In this document: positions 1-7,759 of the stretch, piece by piece
Numbering within the stretch: the first letter of the stretch is position 1
Layout: the number at the start of each line of letters is the position of its first letter
Source of the DNA: BOG-1363 sp043775355
GTDB lineage: Bacteria > Planctomycetota > UBA11346
Direction: 5' to 3'
DNA length: 18,926 bases
NCBI GenBank assembly: GCA_043775355.1
Contig: JAYVSL010000175.1
Coordinates: 1-18,926, forward strand
Notes under the pieces: generated by a model
The model's database searches: none
Seen by the model: only the letters and a program-made list of their open reading frames with translations
Told to the model about the DNA's origin: nothing
Made by a program: the position numbers and the translations under genes

Positions 1-2640
1 GCCACGTAATTCCGGATCGTTTTCTTCCACCAATTCTTTGAGCGCGGCAAAGTCTTTCTCAAGTTCAAGCTGCATGGCCAATGGTGGTAATTCAATCGCG
101 TCGAGACGGCGAAGACGCTGGCGCAGTTGTCCGATGCGTTCGGCATTCGATGCCAGCATCCCATTCCAACGGGCGATGCGTTCATCTTGTGTACCGATGA
201 TCAGCGTCAGCTCAGTAAGGTCGGCTTGCAGACCCGTGCGTTTCGCTTCGGTGATCACTGCATCTTTCTGATCCAGCGCAGAAAGATTGGTGACTAACTT
301 ATCGCGACGCGCAGCAAACTCCGTCAATCGCGTGGTAATGCGCGTCACCAATGAATCATCCGTTCCCGCCATCACTCCCAACTGGCGCACCATCGGAGTC
401 ACGCCGTCGACGACCACTTGGGTTAAGTTCGCTTGCTGATCGACCTCACGCAGACGTTGTCGCATATCACGTTCGCGAATCGCCAAATCATCTAAACGTT
501 CTTTCCATGACACCATCAACGCGTCGCCGGTGCCGACTAATTCTTGATACGTCCGCAAGTCCGCGGTCGCTGAACGTCGAAGGGCCAACGGAATTTCAGC
601 GGCATCAAGCGCCTTGAGTTTTCCACGCAAATCTGCCACACGCTTGAGCTTGGTTTGCCAACGTTCGAGTTTTTTGAGGTCAATGCTGGCGCTCGGTAAC
701 TGCGCATATTCCTTCACGCGTTCTTCGGCACCATCAGGAATCGCTTTTGGTTTTTCCAAGTCGCTGAGCAGTAAATCCAGACTTTGCGCCTGAAGACGAA
801 AGTTTTCGGCCGCTTTAAAATTCTCCTGCTGATGGATGAGAACTTGGTAGCCACCCACACCGGCCACCATCACGAACACCACCAGGCTCGCCACCAACGC
901 CAACAAATGGCGCTGCGCCCAGGTCATATTTTCGCGTTTGGCTTCGTCAGCGCCGGTGCCCTGACGATAGTTCGCTAGCGCAGACGCCAACATCCGACCC
1001 GAGCGAATGTCGTCTAAGTCACGAATCAGCTCGCCCGCGTTTTGATAGCGATTTTCCGGCTTCTTTTGCAAACATTTCAAACAGACGGCTTGGTACTTTT
1101 CGTCAATCAGGGGATTCAATTCACGCGGCAACGTCGGTTCACCAAAACAATGCTGATAGATAATCGCATTCGGCGTTGAGCCTTCGAACGGCTTCTTACC
1201 AGTGAGCAACTCGTAATAAACCACGCCCAGACTATACAAATCGCTGCGCTGATCGACGTCGCTTTCTCCACGTCCTTGTTCAGGACTGACGTAAGACGGC
1301 GTACCCACAGCTTGACCCGCCATCGTCAGCGCCGATTCGCCCATCACTTTGACGATGCCGAAGTCTGCGATCTTAATCACATTGTCCGTCGTCACCATCA
1401 AGTTAGGCGGCTTGATGTCGCGATGCACGACACCAATGCGACCCGCCTCTGCTAATCCTTTCGCCGCTTGAATGATAATGTCGGCGGACTCATCTGGGCT
1501 GAATGGTTTGCCATCGGCGGCGCGCGCCTTCATCACGTCGTAGAGGTCACGGCCCTCGACGTATTCCATGACAAAGAAATGATTTTCTTCCCACTCGCCA
1601 GCGGCGAATACTTGCACCACGTTCGGCGAGGTGAGCAACGACGCGGTGCGCGCTTCCAGCTGGAAACGTTGCAATAATTTCAGGTCCGCCGCCAAATTCG
1701 GCGCCAACACTTTCAACGCGACGCGACGATTCAAACTTCTTTGTTTGGCGCGATACACGGTACCCATGCCACCTTCGCCGAGAATTCCGCCGATATCCCA
1801 ATCACCCCATAACTGGCCGGTGAAAGGACCAACGCGTCCCTGATAATGCCACGCGTCGTCGTTGCTGGCGGTGTCGCTACGGAATCCGGTGCGCGGACGT
1901 CCGGGTGTTGGCGTCGCGCGTTCGCGCTGGGCGGCCGCTTCGACAAAACTTGCCATGGTGCGCGGCGTGCGCTCAGCACCGCCGGTAAAATCACTGCGCG
2001 TTGGTTCGCTGCTTGTTGATCCACCGCTTGTTGGCTCACCGCTAAAAGCATGTTCGGGCGGCGGAGTCAAACCCGGCATGGTCATTTCGCGACCGGTTAA
2101 ATCGCCAAGCGGAGCCGACGCCAAACCGGGCATGGTCATTTCGCGACCGGTCAAATCTCCGAGCGGAGCCGACGCCAAACCGGGCATGGTCATTTCGCGA
2201 CCGGTCAAATCGCCAAGCGGAGCCGACGCCAAACCGGGCATGGTCAATTCGCGACCGCTGAGCGACGTCATGTCAGCAGCAAGAACCGTCGATGACAGCG
2301 GTGTCATGACCACGGTTTTCTCCGCGCTTTTTGTCGCACTTTTTGTCGCACTTTTTGCCGCAGTTTTCACCGCATGAGAAGCGGTTGGCGACGTGACCAT
2401 GGTCGATGCCGCACTGTCACCACGCTTCTTCGCCGAACGTTCCGTTGGCGGTGTTATTTCCGGGACGGGCGTCTGCTCACGTTTGAACGGATCGCGCAAC
2501 ACGGACGCCTGCTGCGCGATGGAACCTGACTCCGCAGACTCGGCATGATCACCCGTACTTTTACGCGCACGATCACGGGCAAAAGCTTCGTCCTCTTCAA
2601 TAGCGAAAGGATCTTTAAGCTGCGGCGGTTGGTCGGTCAT
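1..2640 (-). CDS. Membrane-anchored Hanks-type Ser/Thr protein kinase with coiled-coil C-terminal region (3' end outside window)
   Basis: The frame is open from an ATG at 2640 to the window edge (880 residues, no stop). Residues 1-280 are low-complexity, with Lys/Ala/Thr runs and four 18-residue repeats. The kinase domain covers about 281-545: glycine loop GEGGMG (288-293), ATP-binding Lys310 in VALK, catalytic HRDIKPPN (406-413), DFG (426-428) and a GTPSYVSPEQ activation segment. All key residues are present, so it should be active. A hydrophobic stretch at about 578-598 is a single membrane helix, which puts the kinase in the cytoplasm. Residues 600-880 are rich in Leu, Glu, Arg and Gln and look like a long periplasmic coiled coil, not PASTA repeats. 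It lies next to a T6SS locus that also encodes an FHA kinase, so a role in threonine-phosphorylation control of secretion is inferred. No clear Shine-Dalgarno precedes the ATG. The C-terminus is unknown. Confidence 0.9.
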   Translation of the reverse strand, partial: MTDQPPQLKDPFAIEEDEAFARDRARKSTGDHAESAESGSIAQQASVLRDPFKREQTPVPEITPPTERSAKKRGDSAASTMVTSPTASHAVKTAAKSATKSATKSAEKTVVMTPLSSTVLAADMTSLSGRELTMPGLASAPLGDLTGREMTMPGLASAPLGDLTGREMTMPGLASAPLGDLTGREMTMPGLTPPPEHAFSGEPTSGGSTSSEPTRSDFTGGAERTPRTMASFVEAAAQRERATPTPGRPRTGFRSDTASNDDAWHYQGRVGPFTGQLWGDWDIGGILGEGGMGTVYRAKQRSLNRRVALKVLAPNLAADLKLLQRFQLEARTASLLTSPNVVQVFAAGEWEENHFFVMEYVEGRDLYDVMKARAADGKPFSPDESADIIIQAAKGLAEAGRIGVVHRDIKPPNLMVTTDNVIKIADFGIVKVMGESALTMAGQAVGTPSYVSPEQGRGESDVDQRSDLYSLGVVYYELLTGKKPFEGSTPNAIIYQHCFGEPTLPRELNPLIDEKYQAVCLKCLQKKPENRYQNAGELIRDLDDIRSGRMLASALANYRQGTGADEAKRENMTWAQRHLLALVASLVVFVMVAGVGGYQVLIHQQENFKAAENFRLQAQSLDLLLSDLEKPKAIPDGAEERVKEYAQLPSASIDLKKLERWQTKLKRVADLRGKLKALDAAEIPLALRRSATADLRTYQELVGTGDALMVSWKERLDDLAIRERDMRQRLREVDQQANLTQVVVDGVTPMVRQLGVMAGTDDSLVTRITTRLTEFAARRDKLVTNLSALDQKDAVITEAKRTGLQADLTELTLIIGTQDERIARWNGMLASNAERIGQLRQRLRRLDAIELPPLAMQLELEKDFAALKELVEENDPELRG
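2073..2265 (-). repeat. 54-bp in-frame tandem repeat inside the kinase gene (four copies)
   Basis: The core catggtcaattcgcgaccg (one t/a variant) starts at 2077, 2131, 2185 and 2239, an exact 54-bp spacing. Each unit encodes 18 residues, GREMTMPGLASAPLGDLT, with the first and last copies diverging at the ends. Copies differ by only a few bases, which points to recent slippage or selection. A TMPG threonine recurs at residues 133, 151, 169 and 187. The period is a multiple of three and the repeat lies in the predicted cytoplasmic N-terminal region. Confidence 0.95.
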
Positions 2641-2985
2641 AGCACCAGAAGAAAGTAAAAGATGAACTCAATATTAAGACAGACGGATGTCCGCCCAGGG
2701 CAGGAGTTGCGGCAGGCTAGGAATGCTGTCCGACATGCCAGCAAGATCTTGGGATAAGGATAACAACGCCTCAACGATGCATCATCTGCCGGCCATGATC
2801 TCTCAACCGCTCGTGACCTCCGCGACCTCACCACAACCGTAGTTTGCGCCAAGGCGGCTGCTTCTACGCTCTCGCCTATCAACTAACCAGCGATCCTTAG
2901 GTCCTCATGTTTGAACATACTGGGTCAGTTGTGCGATACCCTCTGACGAAAATAGCAACATGTTCATTTCCATGGAGTGACAGCG
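2641..2985. other. Intergenic region between divergent genes, no gene recognised
   Basis: This 345-bp gap lies between the start of the minus-strand kinase and the start of the plus-strand hypothetical gene, so it should hold promoters for both. I see no convincing -35/-10 pair, no strong hairpin and no RNA gene. A minus-strand open frame crosses most of it and overlaps the kinase start by ATGA, but its Cys- and Arg-rich translation does not look like a real protein. Confidence 0.5.
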
Positions 2986-3399
2986 ATGCCAAAGCCGCGA
3001 AAACGGTGGACGAAGAGTCCTACAAAGAGCACCAAGCCGTCCGTGCCCGAATTCATCAAGGCCCAACTGACGATCAAAGCTACCCATCTGATCGAAAACA
3101 TCTTGAAGCCGAAGCACGTTCAGCCGCCCGAACCAGACGCGCAGCTCAACTACATTACCGACATCAGCGCGACCTGGATCAGACAGTATTTCTACCTCAT
3201 CGCTCACTATGCCTGTCCAAGTCCGAGCGCGATGAGCCCCACCTTCGATTCGAAATTTGCGCGGATGCATTACCTCGGCGACGGAAAATTCGCCCTCGCT
3301 TTCCTTCGCCATACGGGCGCGTGGGTTGAGATTTATGACGCCCTATCCGTTGATGAGAGCTTGCAGGCGATTCACGTCGACCAGTGGTTCACGCCGTGA
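2986..3399 (+). CDS. Conserved-looking hypothetical protein, small and basic at the N-terminus
   Basis: This 137-residue protein is not assigned to a named family. The chosen ATG at 2986 has GGAG at 2974-2977, eight bases upstream; a GTG three codons earlier is less likely. Residues 1-25 are rich in Lys, Arg, Ser and Thr and probably disordered. The rest looks like a compact alpha/beta domain with aromatic clusters (WIRQYFYLIAHY; FARMHYLGDGKFALAFLRHTGAW) and ends in DQWFTP. No signal peptide or membrane helix is visible. The RhuM-family gene follows 67 bp downstream on the same strand, so the two may be co-transcribed and may have arrived together between the two kinase genes. Function unknown. 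Confidence 0.7.
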   Translation: MPKPRKRWTKSPTKSTKPSVPEFIKAQLTIKATHLIENILKPKHVQPPEPDAQLNYITDISATWIRQYFYLIAHYACPSPSAMSPTFDSKFARMHYLGDGKFALAFLRHTGAWVEIYDALSVDESLQAIHVDQWFTP

Positions 3400-3466
3400 G
3401 CGCAACGCCTTGCCATGAAGATCGTCAACCATCTCCCCACCACCGCGTGAGCCGGGCTGCCACCCT

Positions 3467-4516
3467 ATGAATAAAGATCCCTCACCATTGCCGGGCGGCC
3501 AGTTCCTTTTGTATCAGACCGAGGACGGGAAGCTGAAGATTGATGTGCGGTTCGAGGGCGAAACCGTCTGGTTAACTCAGCAGCACATGGCGGAGCTGTT
3601 CCAAACGACCAAGCAGAACGTCAGCCAGCACATCCAAAACGCCTTTTCAGATGGCGAATTACGCGAAGATTCAGTGGTCAAGGAATCCTTGACCACTGCC
3701 GCAGACGGCAAGAAATACGTGACGAAATTCTATAACCTCGATGTCATCATTTCGGTGGGCTACCGGGTAAAGTCGTTACGTGGCACCCAATTTCGCATCT
3801 GGGCCACCCAGCGTTTGCGTGAATATATGGTGAAAGGATTCGTCCTCGACGACGAGCGACTGAAAAATCCAGACCAACCTTTTGATTATTTCGAAGAGCT
3901 GATGCGCCGGATTCAGGACATCCGCACGTCAGAGCGGCGGTTCTATCAGAAGATCACCGACATCTACGCAACCAGCATCGACTACGACCCTACCCAGGAA
4001 GTGAGCCTGCTCTTTTTCAAGACGGTGCAGAACAAGGTACATTGGGCGATCACCGGCCAGACTGCGGCCGAAATCGTCCATGGCCGGGTGGACGCGGCGA
4101 AACCCAATCTTGGCCTGACGAATTGGCGTGGCGCGGTGATCCGCAAACCAGATGTGGTCATTGCCAAGAACTATCTCACCGAGCCGGAACTCGCGGCGCT
4201 GAACAATCTCGTGGAGCAATACCTCATTTTCGCCCAGGGCCAGGCGATGCGACGCATTCCTATGCACATGGCAGACTGGATCACCAAGCTCGATGCGTTT
4301 TTGACGCTCAATGATCGCGACATCCTTACTCACGCTGGGCGTGTCTCGCATGACATGGCCCAGGCCAAGGCCGAGTTGGAATACGACACGTTCAAAGCCC
4401 TCACTGCGGGCACCTCGCACCCGGTAGACGCTGATTTCGATAAGGCGGTGGAGCAATTGCCAACGTTGCTCAAACCCAAGAAGCTCAAGCGTCCCAAGCC
4501 ACGAGCCAAGCCATGA
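3467..4516 (+). CDS. rhuM: RhuM-family protein (virulence RhuM/COG3943 type)
   Basis: This 349-residue protein shows the features of the RhuM family. Near the N-terminus, FEGETVWLTQQHMAELF followed by a TTKQNVSQHIQNAF helix forms a helix-turn-helix-like segment (about residues 28-60). Next come YNLDVIISVGYRVKS and GTQFRIWATQRLREYMVKGF. The C-terminal half carries the conserved YDP...SLLFFKTVQNKVHWAITGQTAAE region. The family was named for a Salmonella pathogenicity-island gene; its biochemical role is not established, though it is common on mobile and defence islands and looks DNA-binding. The end is Lys/Pro-rich. It probably forms a two-gene cargo unit with the upstream hypothetical gene and has no evident link to the T6SS. 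No strong ribosome-binding site precedes the ATG. Confidence 0.88.
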   Translation: MNKDPSPLPGGQFLLYQTEDGKLKIDVRFEGETVWLTQQHMAELFQTTKQNVSQHIQNAFSDGELREDSVVKESLTTAADGKKYVTKFYNLDVIISVGYRVKSLRGTQFRIWATQRLREYMVKGFVLDDERLKNPDQPFDYFEELMRRIQDIRTSERRFYQKITDIYATSIDYDPTQEVSLLFFKTVQNKVHWAITGQTAAEIVHGRVDAAKPNLGLTNWRGAVIRKPDVVIAKNYLTEPELAALNNLVEQYLIFAQGQAMRRIPMHMADWITKLDAFLTLNDRDILTHAGRVSHDMAQAKAELEYDTFKALTAGTSHPVDADFDKAVEQLPTLLKPKKLKRPKPRAKP

Positions 4517-4582
4517 ACGACGCTGCTCATTGTTCACAAAGTTGAGCAGGCGAAATAGGAGCGCGAAGGCTTTCTCTTTCTC

Positions 4583-4640
4583 GAATCCCAACGGGATTCC
4601 GCCCCACAGCCCAGGGTTGCGCGCACCGCGCTACCCTGGG
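4583..4640. repeat. Pair of adjacent hairpins, REP-like intergenic repeat
   Basis: Hairpin 1 (4583-4599) is GAATCCC-AAC-GGGATTC, a perfect 7-bp stem. Hairpin 2 (4610-4640) pairs CCCAGGGT with ACCCTGGG, then after a T-T mismatch GCGCG with CGCGC around a CAC loop, giving 13 bp. No T-run follows either, so a simple terminator is not the best reading. From memory, similar GGGATTC/CCCAGGG palindrome pairs recur between genes in Planctomycetota and relatives and may be linked to REP-associated transposases. That is unverified, and no transposase is present here. Confidence 0.75.
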
Positions 4641-4730
4641 AAATCATGGAATGGTAACCCTTGCTGTACCAACTGATGTTGCTTAGCTATCGCACTTCAC
4701 GCTTTTCCGCGTGGTAAAGATATCTGTGAT

Positions 4731-4734
4731 GGAG
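4731..4734 (+). promoter_or_regulatory. Ribosome-binding site supporting a TTG start
   Basis: GGAG lies seven bases before TTG at 4742. An in-frame TGA at 4727 blocks any upstream start, and the nearest in-frame ATG (4823) would remove 27 residues of a helical N-terminal segment. The ATG at 4729 is in another frame. Confidence 0.65.
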
Positions 4735-4741
4735 CGGCCGC

Positions 4742-6736
4742 TTGGAAAGTTCACTCATTATCGATGCCCTTGGTCACGCTGCGCGCAAACGTCGATTGCT
4801 CGATGCTGATCAGGCGACTCGCATGGTCGAGGTGCTGCGTAATCGCGGCCTTGATTCACTAGAACGCCTGCGCAGTTGGTTGGCCGGATCGAACGGCATG
4901 AGCGTCGCCCTGGCGCGTGAACTCCTCAAAATTCTTGCTCGCCCTGATCAGCCGACTTTCGGCGCTTACAAACCGGTGGCACATCTTGCCAATGGCGGCA
5001 TGGGCAGCGTGTGGTTGGCGGCCAATCGCGGTGGTGATGGCTTGGTGGTGATTAAATCTTTGCGCAAAGACATTGGCGAAAGCGAAGAATTCCAAAAACG
5101 CTTTGCTCGTGAAACTCGTATCATGATGGAGCTCGACGGTCCAGGCGTGGTGCATTGCATCGACTCAGGCAAGGCCAGTGATCAATCGTTATTCATGGTG
5201 TTGGAATTCGTCGATGGCGGTGACCTGCGCGATCTCGCCGAAGGTCGTGGCGTGCCGGAAGTCATGGCGCTGCAATTTGCTTACCACGTTGGCATGGCGC
5301 TGGTCGCATCACACCGACGTCAGTTGGTTCATCGCGATATTAAACCAGCGAATATTTTCGCTTATCCAGATGGTCGAGCCAAACTCGCGGACTTTGGCAT
5401 CGCTCGCTCCACCAGCGAACACCGCACCATGCTGACCATGCAAGGTGCGATGGTCGGCAGTCCACCCAATATGTCGCCCGAGCAAGTGTTGGGCGATCAG
5501 AACCTGGATATTCGCAGCGATATTTACTCGCTCGGCACGGTGCTGTATTTTTCACTCACCGGCAGCGAATGCTACGTCGGACGCATGCAAGATGTGCTGC
5601 ACGCCCAGCGCACGGCGCCGGTGCCAGACGTGCGCAAGGTGCGCGCCACCGTCAGCCAAGCGACTGCGGATATCATCACCCGCTGCATGCAGAAAAAACG
5701 CGAGGATCGTTTTCAGGATCCAGAAGCGTTCCTCGCCGCCGTGAATGCTGCATTAAAATCACTTGGACAAGTCCCAGGCTCGCTCAGCGCGCTTCCAGAA
5801 TTGCCGCCGCGTACACCGGTTCCGGTGAGCCAAGAACACCAAATGACCGAGACCATGCTCGCTCGCTTGGTGGCGACGGACGCCAATGCGAAAGGTGATT
5901 CGCAGGTATTGTTGGCGAATCAAACGCCCGCCAGCTTCGGTGCTCCGCCTGAATTCGGCACGCTGGTCGCACCGCAGACTGCCGCACCGGGCGAATTGCT
6001 CAGCGGAGATTTCGCGACCGCGTACGGCGGTCATTGGCTTGCGCTCGCCGGAGACGGTCCGCAGCGAATCATCATGCTGTACGCGAAAAACCGGCTCGAC
6101 ATGGGTAAATTGCGCGAACCGCCGATCGACGTTTGCTTGCGTAATTATCCGTTGAATGAACAGCGCGATGCCTGCCTGCGCGTCAGCCGTCGTCATCTGG
6201 ATGTGGTTTACGATAGCGCGCGTTCAGCTGTCGTATTAATCGATGCCGGAAGCGGCAACGGTACGGTCGTCGATGGCGCGCCTTTGCCGCCGAACAAACC
6301 ACTGACACTCACGCCCAACGGTGATCACAACGCCGTGGTTGCCGGTGCGGTCGTCCTACGCCTGCGTTGCTTACCACAACGCGGTAACCAAGTGAAAGAA
6401 CTTGCTGGCGTGCCAACGACCACCGCCATCGGTGCCTGCGGAATTGATACCGAACATGCCTTTGATGCGGTCACCCTCACGCGGCCAAACAACCGACCGG
6501 AAACGGCCTACGCTATGGTCCTACGTCGTCTCAGCATTGGCGGCCCAGGAGCCGATCTCATCGTGCACGGTGCCATCAATGCCAGCGCATGTGAACTCGC
6601 GCTTTTCGGCGGTCGCTGGATTTGGCGCGCGACCGTCGGCAGCGGAGCTTGGCAGCCGCTGACGTTAGGTACGCCGTTGACCTGTGGCGGTATTCAGTTC
6701 CACGCTCGGGCTGGAAACTTCGAAGACTTCGGCTGA
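4742..6736 (+). CDS. ppkA: PpkA-like Ser/Thr kinase with C-terminal FHA domain
   Basis: This 664-residue protein probably starts at TTG. Residues 1-70 are a helical lead. The kinase domain covers about 74-337: loop NGGMGSVW (84-91), VIK Lys105, Glu124, HRDIKPANIF (197-206), DFG (217-219) and MSPEQ (244-248). A Pro/Thr-rich linker follows (340-425). An FHA domain at about 443-545 retains SRRH (482-485) and SGNGT (504-508), the phosphothreonine-reading motifs, but the usual GR at its start is degenerate. The tail (550-664) may be a second, diverged FHA-like beta fold. There is no membrane helix, unlike Pseudomonas PpkA, so it should be cytoplasmic. In T6SS, PpkA-type kinases phosphorylate an FHA protein to trigger assembly; here kinase and reader are fused. 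The gene name is by role, not proven orthology. Confidence 0.88.
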   Translation: MESSLIIDALGHAARKRRLLDADQATRMVEVLRNRGLDSLERLRSWLAGSNGMSVALARELLKILARPDQPTFGAYKPVAHLANGGMGSVWLAANRGGDGLVVIKSLRKDIGESEEFQKRFARETRIMMELDGPGVVHCIDSGKASDQSLFMVLEFVDGGDLRDLAEGRGVPEVMALQFAYHVGMALVASHRRQLVHRDIKPANIFAYPDGRAKLADFGIARSTSEHRTMLTMQGAMVGSPPNMSPEQVLGDQNLDIRSDIYSLGTVLYFSLTGSECYVGRMQDVLHAQRTAPVPDVRKVRATVSQATADIITRCMQKKREDRFQDPEAFLAAVNAALKSLGQVPGSLSALPELPPRTPVPVSQEHQMTETMLARLVATDANAKGDSQVLLANQTPASFGAPPEFGTLVAPQTAAPGELLSGDFATAYGGHWLALAGDGPQRIIMLYAKNRLDMGKLREPPIDVCLRNYPLNEQRDACLRVSRRHLDVVYDSARSAVVLIDAGSGNGTVVDGAPLPPNKPLTLTPNGDHNAVVAGAVVLRLRCLPQRGNQVKELAGVPTTTAIGACGIDTEHAFDAVTLTRPNNRPETAYAMVLRRLSIGGPGADLIVHGAINASACELALFGGRWIWRATVGSGAWQPLTLGTPLTCGGIQFHARAGNFEDFG

Positions 6737-6806
6737 GGCATTCGCCTTGTTGACTCCCAAGTTGTACGTGGAAACCGTCATGACCTCGAAGACAGAAAAC
6801 ATGACT

Positions 6807-6889
6807 GAACAAGAGGAACGGAGGAACGGAGTGAGAAGAATCACAGGAATGCATTTCTGTCTTCCTCCGTTCCTCCGTTCCTCTTGTTC
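6807..6889. repeat. 25-bp perfect inverted repeat with 8-bp internal periodicity
   Basis: The left arm (6807-6831) begins gaacaagagg and continues as two copies of an 8-bp gaacggag-type unit. The right arm (6865-6889) is its exact reverse complement. The spacer contains a further near-palindrome around aatgcatt (acaggaatg against catttctgt), so the whole stretch can fold into one long hairpin with a bulge. It starts 70 bp after the ppkA-like stop. No T-run follows directly, so it is more a repeat element than a textbook terminator. It resembles the element at 14358-14529. Confidence 0.85.
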
Positions 6890-6997
6890 AAGCTGTTTTA
6901 CCAGTGGTTTCATCTTTCTCTGCTCTTTATCTGCTCTGGTCCTCTGTGTTCTATCAATCACGGCTTTAGATAGCTGACCTCACCTTGGGAGCTCATC

Positions 6998-7759
6998 ATG
7001 GCAGATGCAGAAAATAATTCCTTGCTCGGCGACATTCTGGCCGCCTCTGCCAGCGCTGGTGGAACTACCAGCCAACCACCAATACCTGCTGCGCGCACGC
7101 GCAATGAGCTGGAAGATTTCTTGCGCCTGAGCGATGAACACTGGGGAATTTTCCTCTCGTCTATCGCTCCCGATGACTTGGTGGTGATGTGTAAATCCAT
7201 TCTGCCCGCGTGGCGTAATCGCGTGTTTGCCAGCCTGGACACCGCGTCCGCTGATTGGTTGCGCGCCAATCTCGCCGCACTTGACGAAGTCGCGCCAGCA
7301 TTGTTGAGCGAAGCACGTGGCCGCGCGATGGCCAACGCCAAACGCCTTTTGCGTGATGGCGACATTGTCTTGCCTGAAGCGCTGCTAGCGAAACCGCCTG
7401 GCGCTACAACTCCGACCAACCATTCGACTAAATCGGCTAACACGCAGGTCAGCGCGCCAACATCCGCGACAGCACATTCGCTCTCGGCAGCGATGCCCGC
7501 CCCCGCCGGTGGTGGACTCGATGTTCTCTTTGTCGATCTCATGCGCCTGCGCCAACAATCCGGCGTGGCCGCACTGGCAGCGTTGGCTAGTGACGTGCCT
7601 GATCCATTTCTCAAAAGCGGACTGTGCTTAGTCGCCGCTGGCTTGCCCGCGCAAGATCTCGAACGCGCACTTGATGGCGCGCTTGCTCGACAGGCGGAAG
7701 CATATCTCGATCAGCTCGCCCAGATGCGCACGCGACTATTGGCGTTGGCGCGCGGCTAA
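6998..7759 (+). CDS. FliG C-terminal-like / MotA cytoplasmic-loop-like fusion protein
   Basis: A 253-residue soluble protein; ATG at 6998 has GGGAG six bases upstream. Residues 41-125 align by eye, almost without gaps, to the FliG C-terminal domain as I remember it: LLxxV/LSSI, then LREKFL against WRNRVFA, then ADILRDDL against ADWLRANL, then RRLAETGEMVI against KRLLRDGDIVL. A disordered Pro/Ala/Thr linker (about 131-171) follows. Residues 175-250 resemble the MotA loop after its second membrane helix: an R..GVAAL segment, then DPFLKSGLCLVAAG and an acidic helix. No membrane helix is present, so it cannot be a stator. FliG torque charges appear lost except a Lys at position 66. It follows the FHA kinase on the same strand. 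Role unknown; a scaffold or baseplate partner is inference. The family match needs a profile search. Confidence 0.65.
   Translation: MADAENNSLLGDILAASASAGGTTSQPPIPAARTRNELEDFLRLSDEHWGIFLSSIAPDDLVVMCKSILPAWRNRVFASLDTASADWLRANLAALDEVAPALLSEARGRAMANAKRLLRDGDIVLPEALLAKPPGATTPTNHSTKSANTQVSAPTSATAHSLSAAMPAPAGGGLDVLFVDLMRLRQQSGVAALAALASDVPDPFLKSGLCLVAAGLPAQDLERALDGALARQAEAYLDQLAQMRTRLLALARG

Noticed and set aside
2073..2265. CRISPR-like regular repeats
   Set aside because: The 54-bp units are contiguous without spacers and encode an in-frame peptide repeat.
1862..2377. Plus-strand 171-codon frame with repeats
   Set aside because: It is the antisense of the repeat region of the kinase gene; the repeats are explained by the minus-strand protein, which has full kinase motifs.
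2637..2882. Minus-strand 81-codon frame overlapping the kinase start by ATGA
   Set aside because: The overlap looks like coupling, but the translation is Cys/Arg-rich with no domain-like pattern and no ribosome site.
2907..3329. Plus-strand frame overlapping the hypothetical gene at 2986
   Set aside because: The 2986 frame has a ribosome site and hydrophobic/aromatic patterning; this one is charged and pattern-free.
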